Source of the DNA: an uncultured Eubacteriales bacterium
GTDB taxonomy: Bacteria; Bacillota; Clostridia; Christensenellales; CALVMC01
Length of the DNA: 64,000 nt
Direction of reading: 5' to 3'
NCBI GenBank assembly: GCA_949296455.1
Contig: CASFOZ010000006.1
Location: 17,861-81,860, forward strand
Shown here: piece after piece, positions 18,052-28,191 of the stretch
Layout: every line of letters begins with the position of its first letter
Position numbering within the stretch: the stretch's first letter is position 1
Notes under the pieces: model-generated
What the model saw: only the letters and a program-made list of their open reading frames with translations
Told to the model about the DNA's origin: nothing
Databases searched by the model: none
Translations under genes and position numbers: made by a program

Positions 18052-18080
18052 TTGACAATTTTTTAATTTAAAGTTATAAT
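18052..18080 (+). promoter_or_regulatory. Sigma-A promoter of the marR-AEC operon
   Basis: TTGACA, exactly 17 bases, TATAAT. The start codon is 34 bases downstream after TCGGAG. Confidence 0.75.
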
Positions 18081-18113
18081 AAGCAAAATTAATTAATAAT
18101 TTCGGAGTAAAAA

Positions 18114-18566
18114 ATGACAAGAGAAAACGTTAAAAATCTTATTGAAGAACTAATGATATTAATGCCTAATTACAGGAAGAATTTTTCTCAGCCTACAAGG
18201 GTGCTCAGAAATTTTAATATATCGCACACTCAGCATATATGCCTTATTTTGGTTGCCGAAAAAGGTCCGATATCGATGAGCGACCTTGCGGCGGAACTTT
18301 ATGTGTCGAATCAAAGACTTACTAAAATAGTGGATTCTCTTGTAGAATACGGTTTTGTGGAAAGAAAGGAAGATAAAACAAACCGCAGAGTAATACTTGC
18401 CGAAATTACCGAAAAAGGCCGGATGCAACTCGAACATTTTAAAAACTGTTTTTACGAACAGCTTTATAACAATTTCAACAAACTCAGCGATGAGGAAATC
18501 AAAATTTTTATAAAAGATATAAGAGAAATAAATTCTATATTGAACAAAGTTACCGTTTCAGAATAA
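18114..18566 (+). CDS. MarR-family transcriptional regulator
   Basis: A 150-residue winged-helix repressor of the MarR family. The recognition part MSDLAAELYVSNQRLTKIVDSLVEYGFVERKEDKTNRRVILAEITEKG (about residues 55-103) has the helix-turn-helix and the D-K-T-N-R-R wing typical of the family. It lies 4 bases from the following AEC permease and divergent from the MacB-like transporter, so both are candidate targets. The inducer is unknown. Confidence 0.9.
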   Translation: MTRENVKNLIEELMILMPNYRKNFSQPTRVLRNFNISHTQHICLILVAEKGPISMSDLAAELYVSNQRLTKIVDSLVEYGFVERKEDKTNRRVILAEITEKGRMQLEHFKNCFYEQLYNNFNKLSDEEIKIFIKDIREINSILNKVTVSE

Positions 18567-18569
18567 TTT

Positions 18570-19487
18570 ATGAACTTTCTTCTTACATTTCAATCCGTTG
18601 CGATTTTACTTGTTTACGCAATACCGGGCTATCTTTTAATTAAATGCAAGGTATTGAAGCCTGAGCATATCGCCTCGTTTTCGACGGTGCTTTTATATGT
18701 ATGTCTTCCGAGTCAGTCTCTGTACTCATTTCAGGTAACCGACTTTACGGTGGAACTTTTTATTCAGATGCTGATATTTTTTGCGTTAGCGGTTTTAGCG
18801 GAACTCATTATGCTGGCTTTGGTCTGGTTTATGTACCGCAAAAAAAGCGATGTCGGGCATAAAGTCGTTATAGTTGCCTCAGCGTTCGGAAATGTCGGAT
18901 TTTTAGGCGTTCCGCTTGTCGAAGCCCTTCTTCCCGAGTATCCCGAAGCGGTTTGTTTTTCGGCAGTGTTCATGGTTGCGCTCAATCTTCTTGCCTGGAC
19001 TGCGGGGCTTTTCATAATGACGTGCGATAAGAAATTTTTAAGCATAAAAAAGGTTTTTCTAAATCCGCAAATGCTTATACTCATCGTTGCGCTTCCTTTA
19101 TTTTTCACTAACACTAAACTTCCCGAACCTCTTTTCAATGCAATAAACATTATGGGCAAGGGAACTACTTTTCTGTGTATGCTTATTTTGGGAATGCGAT
19201 TTGCAACGGTCAACAAGAAAAAAGTCTTCGTCGATATAAGAAATTATGTAGGCTCGTTTTTCAAACTTATAGCCTTTCCTTCCGTTGCCTTTCTCATATC
19301 GTTCGCTCTTCCGATAGACTCTAATATCATAAAAGTACTGTTTATACTGAGTTGCTGCCCTACTGCAAGCATTGTTCATAATCTTGCGGAAATTCACAAA
19401 ACCGGTCAGCAGGAAGCCTCGAATCTCGTTCTTACAAGCACACTTTTTTCGATAATAACGATTCCGGTAATGCTTTTGCTTATTTAA
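18570..19487 (+). CDS. AEC-family permease
   Basis: A 305-residue integral membrane protein with about ten helices, N-terminal VYAIPGYLLIKCKVLKPEHIASFSTVLLYVCLPSQSLYSF and C-terminal LSCCPTASIVHNLAEIH as in auxin efflux carrier relatives. It starts 4 bases after the MarR gene, so the two form an operon. This suggests export or uptake of a small organic acid under MarR control. Its sequence differs clearly from the AEC protein at 12481, so it is not a recent duplicate. Confidence 0.87.
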   Translation: MNFLLTFQSVAILLVYAIPGYLLIKCKVLKPEHIASFSTVLLYVCLPSQSLYSFQVTDFTVELFIQMLIFFALAVLAELIMLALVWFMYRKKSDVGHKVVIVASAFGNVGFLGVPLVEALLPEYPEAVCFSAVFMVALNLLAWTAGLFIMTCDKKFLSIKKVFLNPQMLILIVALPLFFTNTKLPEPLFNAINIMGKGTTFLCMLILGMRFATVNKKKVFVDIRNYVGSFFKLIAFPSVAFLISFALPIDSNIIKVLFILSCCPTASIVHNLAEIHKTGQQEASNLVLTSTLFSIITIPVMLLLI

Positions 19488-19620
19488 CAAACTTTGAAAT
19501 TCCTAAAAAGTTTATTTTTAAATTTAAATAATAAACTTTTCTGCTTTCGATTTTAACTTATATCATTTACATTTTCTTTTTGACATATGAGCAATTAATG
19601 AAAATATCGAAAACTAAACA

Positions 19621-19656
19621 AAAAAAGCCCTCTGAATGCGTTTAGAAGGCTTTTTT
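19621..19656. terminator. Bidirectional terminator between AEC gene and typA
   Basis: AAAAAAGCC..TCT pairs with AGA..GGCTTTTTT. Both sides carry A/T runs and the flanking genes converge. Confidence 0.85.
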
Positions 19657-19731
19657 AATCGTTTTAAATAAAAAATTATATTATTTTAGTAATTGCCCTT
19701 CTTTAAAAACTATAATTTATAACTTAAAAAA

Positions 19732-21558
19732 TTAACCGTTTTGTTTTCTGTAACTTTCTTTAAGGCGCTTGGATTTATCGAGAATCTTTTTTCTCATTCT
19801 TATATTTTTAGGGGTAATTTCAAGAAGCTCGTCGTCTGCAATAAATTCTATGCTTTCTTCAAGGCTCATCTTTTTTATTGGATTCAATCTCAAAGCTTCG
19901 TCCGAACCTGCGGCACGCATATTGGTTACATGTTTTTTCTTGCAGACATTTACCGCTATATCTTCGCCTTTCGGGGAGTATCCTACAATCATTCCTTCAT
20001 AAACTTCGACGCCGCTTCCGATAAAGAGCATACCTCGCTCCTGCGCATTGTAAAGACCGTAAGTTGAACTTGTCCCCGTTTCGAAGGCTATTAACGAACC
20101 TAATAGTCTTTTGTTTATCTCGCCTTTAAACGGCGCATAACATTCGAAAACGGTATTCATAATTCCTTCCCCTCTCGTATCGGTAAGGAACTCGTTTCTG
20201 TATCCTAAAAGACCCCTCGACGGAATAAGAAATTCCATTTTAATGCGGCTTCCGGAAGGTTGCATATCGGAAAGTTCGCCTTTGCGACTTCCTAATTTTT
20301 CCATTACGCTTCCGACGCAGGTTTCGGGAACATCGATATATACCCTTTCGATAGGTTCGCATTTAACGCCGTCAATAGTTTTATACATTACCTTGGGATT
20401 ACCTACCTGAAATTCGTAGCCTTCCCTTCTCATTGTTTCGATAAGTATGGAAAGGTGTATTTCCCCTCTTCCCGAAACAATAAAGCTTTCGGTAGTGAGT
20501 CCGTCCTCTACTTTTAAGGAAACATCTTTTAAAAGTTCTTTATAAAGTCTTTCCCTTAAATTACGGGAAGTCACGAACTTACCTTCCCTTCCTGCAAACG
20601 GACTGTCGTTTACTGAAAATTCCATCTGCAAAGTGGACTCGGAAATATTTACGAACTTTAACGGTTCCACTTTACTTGTGTCGCATATCGTATCGCCTAT
20701 CGTAATGTTTTCTATACCGGTAACGCAAACGATATCACCGGCTACCCCTTCTTCGGTTGCCACTCTCGACAAGGCGTCTATGGTATAAAGATTAACTATT
20801 TTCGACTTATAGTTCTTTTCAGGTTCGCTGTAAGAGGCGACAATTATTTCCTGACCTTGTTTTATTTTTCCTCTCTGAATCCTGCCTATTGCGATTCTTC
20901 CTACATAATCGTTATAATCTATTGCGGAAACGAGCATTTGAAGGGGCATATTCTCGTCGACTTCGGGACACGGAATTTCTTCAAGGACGGTATCGAGTAA
21001 CGGAAAAAGATTTTCGCCCTGTTTTTTGTAATCGAGACTTGCCCAACCTTTTTTCCCGCTGCAATAGACGGCTTTGAAATCAAGCTGCTTTTCGTCTGCG
21101 CCTAAATCCGAAAGAAGTTCAAGTATTTCGTATTCCACTTCTTCGATTCTTGCGTCAGGTCTGTCCGCCTTATTTATTACCACGATAACTTTTAAATTAA
21201 GTTCGAGAGCTTTTTTCAATACGAAACGAGTTTGCGGCATCGGCCCTTCGTAGGCGTCCACAAGAAGAAGAACGCCGTCAATCATTTTAAGTACCCGTTC
21301 GACTTCACCGCCGAAATCGGCGTGTCCCGGGGTGTCTACTATGTTTATCTTCACCCCTTTGTAATTTACCGAAGTGTTTTTTGCAAGTATGGTAATACCC
21401 CTTTCTCTTTCAAGGTCGTTATTATCCATAACTCTTTCCTCGACTACCTGATTGCTTCTGAAACTTCCGCACTGACGGAGCATACCGTCTACAAGGGTGG
21501 TCTTTCCGTGGTCTACATGGGCAATTATCGCTATGTTTCTCAAATCTTCTCTTTTCAT
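19732..21558 (-). CDS. typA: Ribosome-associated GTPase TypA/BipA
   Basis: A translational GTPase of 608 residues that binds the 70S ribosome and helps 50S assembly and stress growth. G1 AHVDHGKT is at 13-20, then RGITI (G2), DTPGHADF (G3) and NKADR (G4). Domains II, III and V follow, and the typical TypA ending [29 protein letters not shown] is present. Full length. It stands alone with a terminator downstream. Confidence 0.95.
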   Translation of the reverse strand: MKREDLRNIAIIAHVDHGKTTLVDGMLRQCGSFRSNQVVEERVMDNNDLERERGITILAKNTSVNYKGVKINIVDTPGHADFGGEVERVLKMIDGVLLLVDAYEGPMPQTRFVLKKALELNLKVIVVINKADRPDARIEEVEYEILELLSDLGADEKQLDFKAVYCSGKKGWASLDYKKQGENLFPLLDTVLEEIPCPEVDENMPLQMLVSAIDYNDYVGRIAIGRIQRGKIKQGQEIIVASYSEPEKNYKSKIVNLYTIDALSRVATEEGVAGDIVCVTGIENITIGDTICDTSKVEPLKFVNISESTLQMEFSVNDSPFAGREGKFVTSRNLRERLYKELLKDVSLKVEDGLTTESFIVSGRGEIHLSILIETMRREGYEFQVGNPKVMYKTIDGVKCEPIERVYIDVPETCVGSVMEKLGSRKGELSDMQPSGSRIKMEFLIPSRGLLGYRNEFLTDTRGEGIMNTVFECYAPFKGEINKRLLGSLIAFETGTSSTYGLYNAQERGMLFIGSGVEVYEGMIVGYSPKGEDIAVNVCKKKHVTNMRAAGSDEALRLNPIKKMSLEESIEFIADDELLEITPKNIRMRKKILDKSKRLKESYRKQNG

Positions 21559-21723
21559 CTTTAAACCTTAACTTTTAATAAAATAAAAAATATTTAAATC
21601 ATAAAACAAGAAAAAACAATTTTCTTTCGAAAACAATGATTTAAAAATACTTACTAATTATACCCTTTTTAAAGTCTGCTGTTAATTAAATAAACGAAAA
21701 AAAATATTTTTTTTAAATTTCAA

Positions 21724-22536
21724 TTATTTTTTATTCAACAGTTTAAGACATTCATCATAAACTTCTTTTTTGGGCTTATCGCACAAGAGCGCCGTTTCGT
21801 TAACGGCATCTTTCGTACTGAGTCCGGCTTTCAAAAGAAGGGATAACTGTTCTCTTACGGAAATTACCTTTTCCTCTTTTTCCTTAGGCATAACGATTAT
21901 AACGAACTCGCCTTTCGGATTTTCATCTTTAAAAGAAGCAAGAGAAGAATACACGGCCTTTTCGTGAATTTTGGTAAGTTCTTTAATAACCGTTATTTTT
22001 CTGTCACCGAAAACGGAAAACATATCTTTTATATCTTTATTCAAATCGTGCGGAGCGCAGTAAAACACTATCGGAAAGACAGAAGAAGAAAGGCTTTTCA
22101 ATTCTTCCTTTCTCTTTGCCGGTTTTGAATCGAGAAATCCTGAAAATACAAACCCCTTAAAATCGAGTCCTGCAACCGAAACCGCAGCCGCTGCCGCACA
22201 GCAGCCCGGTACGGCATAAACTTCCACCCCTTCTTCCCTTGCTTTTCCTACGATAACCGAACCCGGGTCGGATACGGCGGGAGTTCCTGCGTCGCTTACC
22301 AGAGCCACGTTTTTACCGTTTTTCAATTCTTCTATAACAGAGGAAGTGACTTCCTGCTCGTTGAATTTATGGTAACTTAAGAGTTTGTTTTTTATTCCGT
22401 ATTTATCGAGAAGGATTTTGGTATGTCTTGTATCTTCGCAAAGAATCAAATCGACCTCGTCAAGCACCCTTACCGCACGATAAGTCATATCTTCGAGATT
22501 TCCGATAGGCGTTGCAACAATGTAAAGTTTTCCCAT
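21724..22536 (-). CDS. rsmI: 16S rRNA (cytidine1402-2'-O)-methyltransferase
   Basis: Methylates C1402 of 16S rRNA in the decoding centre. The 270-residue protein shows the tetrapyrrole-methylase-like fold, with YIVATPIGNLEDMTYRA at the start, LCEDTRHTK near 33 and VSDAGTPAVSDPG near 80. It follows a TrmN6-like gene on the same strand, the same order as yabB-yabC in Bacillus subtilis, which supports both assignments. Confidence 0.93.
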   Translation of the reverse strand: MGKLYIVATPIGNLEDMTYRAVRVLDEVDLILCEDTRHTKILLDKYGIKNKLLSYHKFNEQEVTSSVIEELKNGKNVALVSDAGTPAVSDPGSVIVGKAREEGVEVYAVPGCCAAAAAVSVAGLDFKGFVFSGFLDSKPAKRKEELKSLSSSVFPIVFYCAPHDLNKDIKDMFSVFGDRKITVIKELTKIHEKAVYSSLASFKDENPKGEFVIIVMPKEKEEKVISVREQLSLLLKAGLSTKDAVNETALLCDKPKKEVYDECLKLLNKK

Positions 22537-22645
22537 AATATTTCCTGAATAAGCTATTTGCTGTTTAAATCATTTTAACATTTTCATTTAATTAAAACTA
22601 ATTTTTATGCTATTTTTTTAATATCGATATTTATCAGACTTTATA

Positions 22646-23464
22646 TTATTCTATACCGTAAGCCTTTCTGCCTTCTGAAGTATAACTTCCGTCATCGTTA
22701 TAGACGGTAAGTTCTTTTAAAATCATTCCTTTTTTCCCGCCGAGTCTTGCTTTTAAAAGAAATATATCGAAAGACTTGTCCGCTTTCGGTTTGACGAGAT
22801 ATAATTCTTTGACCGAAAAGCCGAATTTATCGAGAGAAGAGAAAACCTCTTCCATTCTGTTTATCTTGTTCACGGTATAAAAATCGCCGCCGAATTTTAA
22901 AAGATAAGCAGCGGCTTTTCCCATATCGCTTAGCGAGAGACTTTCTTCGTGACGGCAAAGAGAAATTTCCTTTACGGAATTTTTCATCGAGTCCTGACTT
23001 TTATAATACGGCGGATTGCATACAACGGTATCGAAAACACCCTGCTTAAAAATTTTATCGCACATTTGAACGGGTTGATTTATAAATTTTATTTTATCCG
23101 ACAAACCGTTTATTTCCGCATTTTTTAGCGAGAGTTCGAAAAGATTCTTTTGTATTTCCATTCCGAAAGCAAGACGGCAATTGTTTTTTTGTGAAGCAAG
23201 AATGGTGATAACGCCCGAACCGCTTCCGATATCGAGAAGAAGTCCGTCTTTTTTTACTTTAACGAAATTTGCAAGTGCAACCGCATCGGAAGTAAAACAG
23301 TAAAGATTTTTATTCTGAACGATTTTGAGTCCCCTGTACTGTAAATCGTCCAGCCGTTCGCCTTGTGAAAGAGTTATATTTCCGTTACGGTTTAAATCTT
23401 CGTTTACTTCCGAAAAAGATTTTGAAAAAACATTTATATATGCGTCTTTTAAAATATTATCCAA
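22646..23464 (-). CDS. tRNA1(Val)-type (adenine37-N6)-methyltransferase
   Basis: A 272-residue SAM-dependent methyltransferase related to TrmN6/YabB. The SAM motif LLDIGSGSGVITILA lies near 76-90, and the amino-methylase motif NPPYYK near 150. It probably methylates adenine in tRNA. The frame ends about 110 bases before rsmI. The PAP2 gene ends 10 bases upstream of its start, so it may be co-transcribed with that gene. Confidence 0.88.
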   Translation of the reverse strand: MDNILKDAYINVFSKSFSEVNEDLNRNGNITLSQGERLDDLQYRGLKIVQNKNLYCFTSDAVALANFVKVKKDGLLLDIGSGSGVITILASQKNNCRLAFGMEIQKNLFELSLKNAEINGLSDKIKFINQPVQMCDKIFKQGVFDTVVCNPPYYKSQDSMKNSVKEISLCRHEESLSLSDMGKAAAYLLKFGGDFYTVNKINRMEEVFSSLDKFGFSVKELYLVKPKADKSFDIFLLKARLGGKKGMILKELTVYNDDGSYTSEGRKAYGIE

Positions 23465-23473
23465 AAATCCACC

Positions 23474-24406
23474 TTAAAACTTGCACTTTGTAAAAATCAA
23501 GGGCCAGAGTCCCGTTGCGGCAAAACCTACAAAGAGATATCTCAATGCGCCTAATAAATCCTTTCCTATATCGGAAACATCGAAAAGATTGAATAAAGGT
23601 TTAAGCCCTTCTTTGAAAACCATAATAAGAGCGACTCCGCCGACAACCCTTAAAACCCTTTTCCACCAGACGACGCCGTCGATTTCGAACTTGGTATATT
23701 TTTCGTCCATAAATATGCCTGCAAGAGCGCCTATCGCCGTTCCTAAAAATTTAAGGCTGTCCGGGTCGTAAAGCGACGGAACGGAAACATTGATAATAAG
23801 TAAAACTATCAAAGCTGCGTATATATAATATCTTTTATCGAAAAATTTATTCGCAAGATAAACTGTAAGAAATGCAATACCCATTCCAAGTACGCCGCCG
23901 ACTAAAACATCGGTCGGATAATGAACGCCCAAATAAGGTCTTGACAGCATAACGAGAAAAATAATTATCGGACAGACTATGTACGCCCATTTCTTTTTTG
24001 CAATAAGCATAAATGTTCCGTAAAAACTGCCTGCAAGCTGAGCATGACCGCTCGGGAAAGAAAACTGTCTGCCAAGCCCGGTAGTGTTCACAAAGAAATT
24101 GTCTATCTGAACAAACCTTACCTTATCGCTGTACCCTTCCTTAATAAAAGGACGTGGTCTTCTTATAATGTTTTTCAGAATAGAGTTTACCGAAATTGAC
24201 ATAAACATTGCCATCATAAGGGTTTCGCCGGTTTTTTTGTTCACCGTCCAATATACGATAAGCAAAAGAAGCAGCAAAAGAAGCTCTTCGCAAAAAAAGG
24301 TAAAAAAGGCGAACATAAAGTCCATAAAAGCGGTAAAGCCGCCGCTGCCGCTCATCGCCTGAATACCTTGTTGGAGCCATAAATCGAATGCGTAAATTCC
24401 GTCCAT
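23474..24406 (-). CDS. PAP2-family membrane phosphatase
   Basis: A 310-residue membrane protein with the three phosphatase motifs of the PAP2 superfamily: KNIIRRPRPF, PSGHAQLAG and SRPYLGVHYPTDVLVGG. The catalytic His residues are the one in PSGH and the one in GVHYPTD. About eight membrane helices are visible. Members dephosphorylate phosphatidic acid, undecaprenyl pyrophosphate or similar lipids. The long form with extra C-terminal helices resembles clostridial membrane PAP2 proteins. The zinc-ribbon gene ends 10 bases upstream of its start. Confidence 0.9.
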   Translation of the reverse strand: MDGIYAFDLWLQQGIQAMSGSGGFTAFMDFMFAFFTFFCEELLLLLLLLIVYWTVNKKTGETLMMAMFMSISVNSILKNIIRRPRPFIKEGYSDKVRFVQIDNFFVNTTGLGRQFSFPSGHAQLAGSFYGTFMLIAKKKWAYIVCPIIIFLVMLSRPYLGVHYPTDVLVGGVLGMGIAFLTVYLANKFFDKRYYIYAALIVLLIINVSVPSLYDPDSLKFLGTAIGALAGIFMDEKYTKFEIDGVVWWKRVLRVVGGVALIMVFKEGLKPLFNLFDVSDIGKDLLGALRYLFVGFAATGLWPLIFTKCKF

Positions 24407-24415
24407 AAAATCCTC

Positions 24416-25246
24416 CTATAAATGAAATATTTTGGAAAATTGCGCTGCAAATTCCTTTCTTGCAAAAAATAGTATCGCAAGAAGAACAAGACCCCCCGCA
24501 AGGCAGCAAGGAATCACTATTTCGTAAAAAGTGTAACCGAGTACGGAAGCAACGATTATCGGCACGAAACATAAAATACATGTCAGTGAAAGATATAAAG
24601 TATACTCCTGTAATCTCTTATGATAAATAAACAGAAATATCACCTGTATGACAATCGATAGAATCAACATTGAACTCAGTATATAAAAGTACAAATAAGC
24701 GGGCGCATAAACAATCGCCAGAACCGAAGAAGCCAAAGCCAGAAGAACTACTGTCTGCCAAAATATTTTACATGAAACCGACCCTTTGTAAAGCACTGTA
24801 TTTTTAACGAAAAGGTATCCGTAAAAAATCAATATCACGGCCGGCACAGACCAAAGGTAATCGCTGTAAAATCCGTTAAGAACGGCAAGCATGGCAATAA
24901 CGGCAAAGGCGACAAAAGTGTATATTACGGTAAAAGAATAAACCTTCCTCGTCTTTCTGAATTTTCTTTTCATAAAGACTTCACTCTCGCCCGAAGGCTG
25001 AACCGGTTCGTGACAAAGAGGACATTTATTAAGTCCCCCTCCTATTTCCACTTTGCAGTACTTGCAGTAAGAAGGAGTTAAACCGTTCGATTCCGATAAT
25101 TGATTTTCGGGTTTTTTATCACGGGAAATTCCTTCCATAACCTTTTTGACGGCGTCTTTTGCACGGTATTTTTCCACGACATTGCCGCAGCTTATACAGT
25201 AAGAACTGTGTCTTGAAATTTTAGCGCCGCAGTTTTTACATTTCAT
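24416..25246 (-). CDS. Double zinc-ribbon membrane protein (DUF6320-like)
   Basis: A 276-residue protein with two zinc ribbons: C3-C6-C17-C20 and C61-C64-C75-C78. Six or so hydrophobic helices follow. The start at 25246 is preferred because it begins directly with MKCKNCG and overlaps the end of the acyltransferase gene by 11 bases. The longer frame lies wholly inside that gene. Translational coupling implies that the two proteins work together. The role is unknown. Confidence 0.75.
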   Translation of the reverse strand: MKCKNCGAKISRHSSYCISCGNVVEKYRAKDAVKKVMEGISRDKKPENQLSESNGLTPSYCKYCKVEIGGGLNKCPLCHEPVQPSGESEVFMKRKFRKTRKVYSFTVIYTFVAFAVIAMLAVLNGFYSDYLWSVPAVILIFYGYLFVKNTVLYKGSVSCKIFWQTVVLLALASSVLAIVYAPAYLYFYILSSMLILSIVIQVIFLFIYHKRLQEYTLYLSLTCILCFVPIIVASVLGYTFYEIVIPCCLAGGLVLLAILFFARKEFAAQFSKIFHL

Positions 25247-26543
25247 TTCCGCCGTCCTCCCAAACATTAGAATATATTTTGATATTGAGTCCTTTATCTG
25301 CAAGGAAACGGAAAAAGAATTTTTCAACATCGGTATCTCTTAACAGTCTTCCGAAAGTAATTACCGTATCCGAGCAACTTGTTATAACGGTTAGCGATAA
25401 AGGAACGTCTTTATTGTTCCCTAACATAAAGGTAAATCTGTCCACATACTTTTTCATATCGTCGGGTATTTTTACAACTCCGAGATTCGAAAAGGTAAGC
25501 GTCTTTTTCTTGTTTCCGAACATATTCTGAACCATTCTGAAAACTACCTGTTTAACAAGCAAAGGAAGTATTCTTATGGGCAGAAATTTTTCGGCTTTAA
25601 CTGTTGTGTCGATTTGTTTTTTTAATTTTTCCTTATTGGTGTCTCTTTTTAAACTTTCTGTCAAAAGAGTTAAAAAATCTTCGAAAGTCAGGTTTTTGCC
25701 GTCTATTTTAAAGCCTATTCTCGAAAAAAGAGAGAAGTTCAAAAGTGTTGACGACGGAAAAATTTTTCTTAAATTAATCGGAACGAAAAGTTGCAGAGAT
25801 TCCTTCGGAATACTGTCCTTGATTTTGGTTTTATAAATAGAATACAATACCAAAGCGCCTATATAGGCGGTAACCGTAACCTTGTTTTCTCTTGCAAGTT
25901 TTAAAAGTGCGTCGGAATCGGTAACGCCCTGTACAACGCCCATTCCGGGAAAATCGAAACGGTAACCGGGAATTTTATAAGCTTCGCTTCCTTTAAGTTC
26001 GCCTATATTTTTAATGTCTTTAAGTTTAATGTTATCGGCGTATTTTAAAAAGCTGTCCTCTTCTTCTTCCTGTCTGACAGGCGAAGTCGGCAAAATAACC
26101 GATTCCTGAGCGTCGATATTTTCTCCCGTTTCCAAAAGGTACTGATAAACGAGGGTTTTTAAAAATTCCAATCCGCCGCTGCCGTCGCAGATGGCGTGAA
26201 AGAAGTCAATCGCTATTCTGTTTTTATAATATGAAACTCTGAAATTGAATCCGCCGGTTTGAAGATTATTTATAGGTCTTATAAGAAGGTCGCTGTCCTC
26301 AACGACATAAGGTCTTCCGTCGAGTTCTTCAAAGTAATGCCAGAAAATACCTCTTTTAAGACTTACATTGAAAACAGAGTAACGAGGCATAATCTTATAT
26401 AATGCTTTTTGAAGGCAATCGGGCTTAACCGGACTTTTCATTTCAGCCGTAAGTCTGAAAAGGTTCTGAGAACCTCTGCTTGCAATAAGCGGATAAATTT
26501 TAGCCGAATTATCCAGCCTGTGCCAATTCTTATGTTTAATCAT
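25236..26543 (-). CDS. Condensation/alcohol-acetyltransferase-like protein
   Basis: A 435-residue member of the CoA-dependent acyltransferase superfamily (condensation domain and alcohol acetyltransferase relatives). The catalytic HxxxDG motif is H116-AIC-D120-G121 in FFHAICDGSGG. A later TFSNLGVV..P resembles the structural motif of the C-terminal half. Acceptor and acyl donor cannot be read. It is the first gene of a tight cluster with the zinc-ribbon, PAP2 and TrmN6 genes, all leftward. Confidence 0.8.
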   Translation of the reverse strand: MIKHKNWHRLDNSAKIYPLIASRGSQNLFRLTAEMKSPVKPDCLQKALYKIMPRYSVFNVSLKRGIFWHYFEELDGRPYVVEDSDLLIRPINNLQTGGFNFRVSYYKNRIAIDFFHAICDGSGGLEFLKTLVYQYLLETGENIDAQESVILPTSPVRQEEEEDSFLKYADNIKLKDIKNIGELKGSEAYKIPGYRFDFPGMGVVQGVTDSDALLKLARENKVTVTAYIGALVLYSIYKTKIKDSIPKESLQLFVPINLRKIFPSSTLLNFSLFSRIGFKIDGKNLTFEDFLTLLTESLKRDTNKEKLKKQIDTTVKAEKFLPIRILPLLVKQVVFRMVQNMFGNKKKTLTFSNLGVVKIPDDMKKYVDRFTFMLGNNKDVPLSLTVITSCSDTVITFGRLLRDTDVEKFFFRFLADKGLNIKIYSNVWEDGGNEM

Positions 26544-26572
26544 ATACTCCCCTCAATATAACTTTTAACCGG

Positions 26573-27226
26573 TTATATTGCGAAAAAATAAATGGACGCC
26601 ATAATGAAAAATGTTCCGATTAACACGAAAAAATGCCATACGGCGTGTCCGTAATTATGTTTGACCATTGAAAAGGGTATTATTCCTACCGTATAGGCAA
26701 TACCCCCCGAAAGTAAAAGATAAAATCCCAAAGGGGTAAGACCTATATACAAATCCTTTACGAAAACGATAAGTATCCAACCCATTATTACATAACAAAT
26801 AATTGTTACCACCATAAATTTTTTAGGACTTATGCTGTTACATATTATACAAAAAACGGTAATTGCCCAAAGCAACGAAACCATAACTATGGAAACCGTT
26901 CCGCCTACTACAAAGAGCAAAAGGGGCGTTGCAGAACCTGCTATCGAAATACTTATCGATATATGGTCCATTTTCTGCATTTTACGGCGTGTTTCCTCGT
27001 TTTTGACATAGTGGTAGATAGTGCTCATACTGAACATATTTATAACGGTAAGGCAATAAACGGTAACCGCCGCAATTTTCATTGCGCTACCGCTTTCACA
27101 CGCCTTCATAATGATAAACACACTGAAAACAACGCTTAAAAGAGCGCCGAATAAATGAGAAAGATAATTGATTTTCCGTTCGAGAGAATTATAATACGGT
27201 AATTCTCTGCCTTCAACTTTTGGCAT
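26573..27226 (-). CDS. Hemolysin III / PAQR-family membrane protein
   Basis: A 217-residue, seven-helix membrane protein of the PAQR/hemolysin III group. The conserved metal-ligand pattern is visible: NYLSHLFGALL early, MDHISISISIAGSATP in the middle and HAVWHFFVLIG near the end. I start at 27226 after AAGGGAAA. The longer frame runs into the tRNA-Arg gene and is therefore wrong. The cellular role of bacterial members is poorly defined despite the name. Confidence 0.88.
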   Translation of the reverse strand: MPKVEGRELPYYNSLERKINYLSHLFGALLSVVFSVFIIMKACESGSAMKIAAVTVYCLTVINMFSMSTIYHYVKNEETRRKMQKMDHISISISIAGSATPLLLFVVGGTVSIVMVSLLWAITVFCIICNSISPKKFMVVTIICYVIMGWILIVFVKDLYIGLTPLGFYLLLSGGIAYTVGIIPFSMVKHNYGHAVWHFFVLIGTFFIMASIYFFAI

Positions 27227-27370
27227 AGGACATTTCCCTTTTGAATTATTATAATTCGGCGTTAAAAATAAGTCAATAATATAAATGATTACTTTGTTTT
27301 TAATATGAATAAAATATTTAATATTATATTGATTTTTGCACTGAAAAAATATATACTTAAAATATACCGT

Positions 27371-27447
27371 GTACCCGTAGCTCATTTGGATAGAGCGTCA
27401 GACTCCGACTCTGAAGGCGGAAGGTTCGAATCCTTTCGGGTACACCA
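27371..27447 (+). tRNA. tRNA-Arg(CCG)
   Basis: Acceptor GTACCCG/CGGGTAC, D arm GCTC/GAGC, anticodon stem TCAGA/TCTGA with loop CTCCGAC giving anticodon CCG, T arm GGAAGG-TTCGAAT-CCTTTC, CCA encoded. Confidence 0.93.
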
Positions 27448-27541
27448 AAAAAATATTTGAAACGAATATTCAAAATCTGTATTTAAAAAATGCAACATAT
27501 ATATTAGATTTTAAATTACAAATTGATTTTTGGAGGGGAAA

Positions 27542-28096
27542 ATGAAATTTTTAGGTTGGATTTTCAACGCAAGTTCAAGACACCGTTTAGGTATAAGAAT
27601 GTATGAAAAAGGCAAAGTAGGAACACGACTGATTATTTTGTTGGTTTCGCTTGCTATAGTGGCGGTTGCTTTTTTGATTGAGTATTGGTTTTTTTCTTCT
27701 CTTATGACAAAAGACTCTCTTGGCGGCGGAACGAATAAATTTGCGTCGTTATTCGGAATAGGAGTTCTTATGGTAATCGTATTTCTTGCCGCATTGGAAT
27801 TCTGTTCCATATATTCGCTTACCGCCTTTAAAATGGCTATTTACGGAACGGCTTTAACCCTTGCAAAAAGAGCCGAAATAAAAAAGGCAAAAAAGAAAGC
27901 CAAAGAAGAAGGCGTTGAATATGTCCCCGACGAAAACATTCAAAAAATGGAAAGTGAAAAAACCTATAAAGCATTCGATATCTTTATCGGAATTTTGGAA
28001 ATGGTACTTGCAATCGGAATAATAATAGGATTTTTTATCTTAATGTATAATATGATTGTAGCCCCCTCTTCCGAGGAAAACCTTGGTAGTTTTTAA
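27542..28096 (+). CDS. Hypothetical three-helix membrane protein
   Basis: Not recognised. It has 184 residues, starting at the ATG behind the strong TGGAGGGG site. Hydrophobic segments lie at about 25-45, 65-90 and 155-175. A basic, Lys-rich cytoplasmic stretch lies between the second and third (AEIKKAKKKAKEEGVEYVPDE). No signal peptide or known motif. It is transcribed alone or with the tRNA-Arg upstream, and ends in a hairpin terminator. Confidence 0.75.
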   Translation: MKFLGWIFNASSRHRLGIRMYEKGKVGTRLIILLVSLAIVAVAFLIEYWFFSSLMTKDSLGGGTNKFASLFGIGVLMVIVFLAALEFCSIYSLTAFKMAIYGTALTLAKRAEIKKAKKKAKEEGVEYVPDENIQKMESEKTYKAFDIFIGILEMVLAIGIIIGFFILMYNMIVAPSSEENLGSF

Positions 28097-28124
28097 AATC
28101 ACAAAAAACAGAATTTATAAAAAC

Positions 28125-28155
28125 AAAAAAACTATTCTTCGTGAATAGTTTTTTT
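28125..28155 (+). terminator. Intrinsic terminator
   Basis: ACTATTC/GAATAGT stem with TTCGT loop, A-run before and seven T residues after. Confidence 0.9.
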
Positions 28156-28191
28156 ATGCAAATTATTTTTTAATGAATTTAATATATTAAA

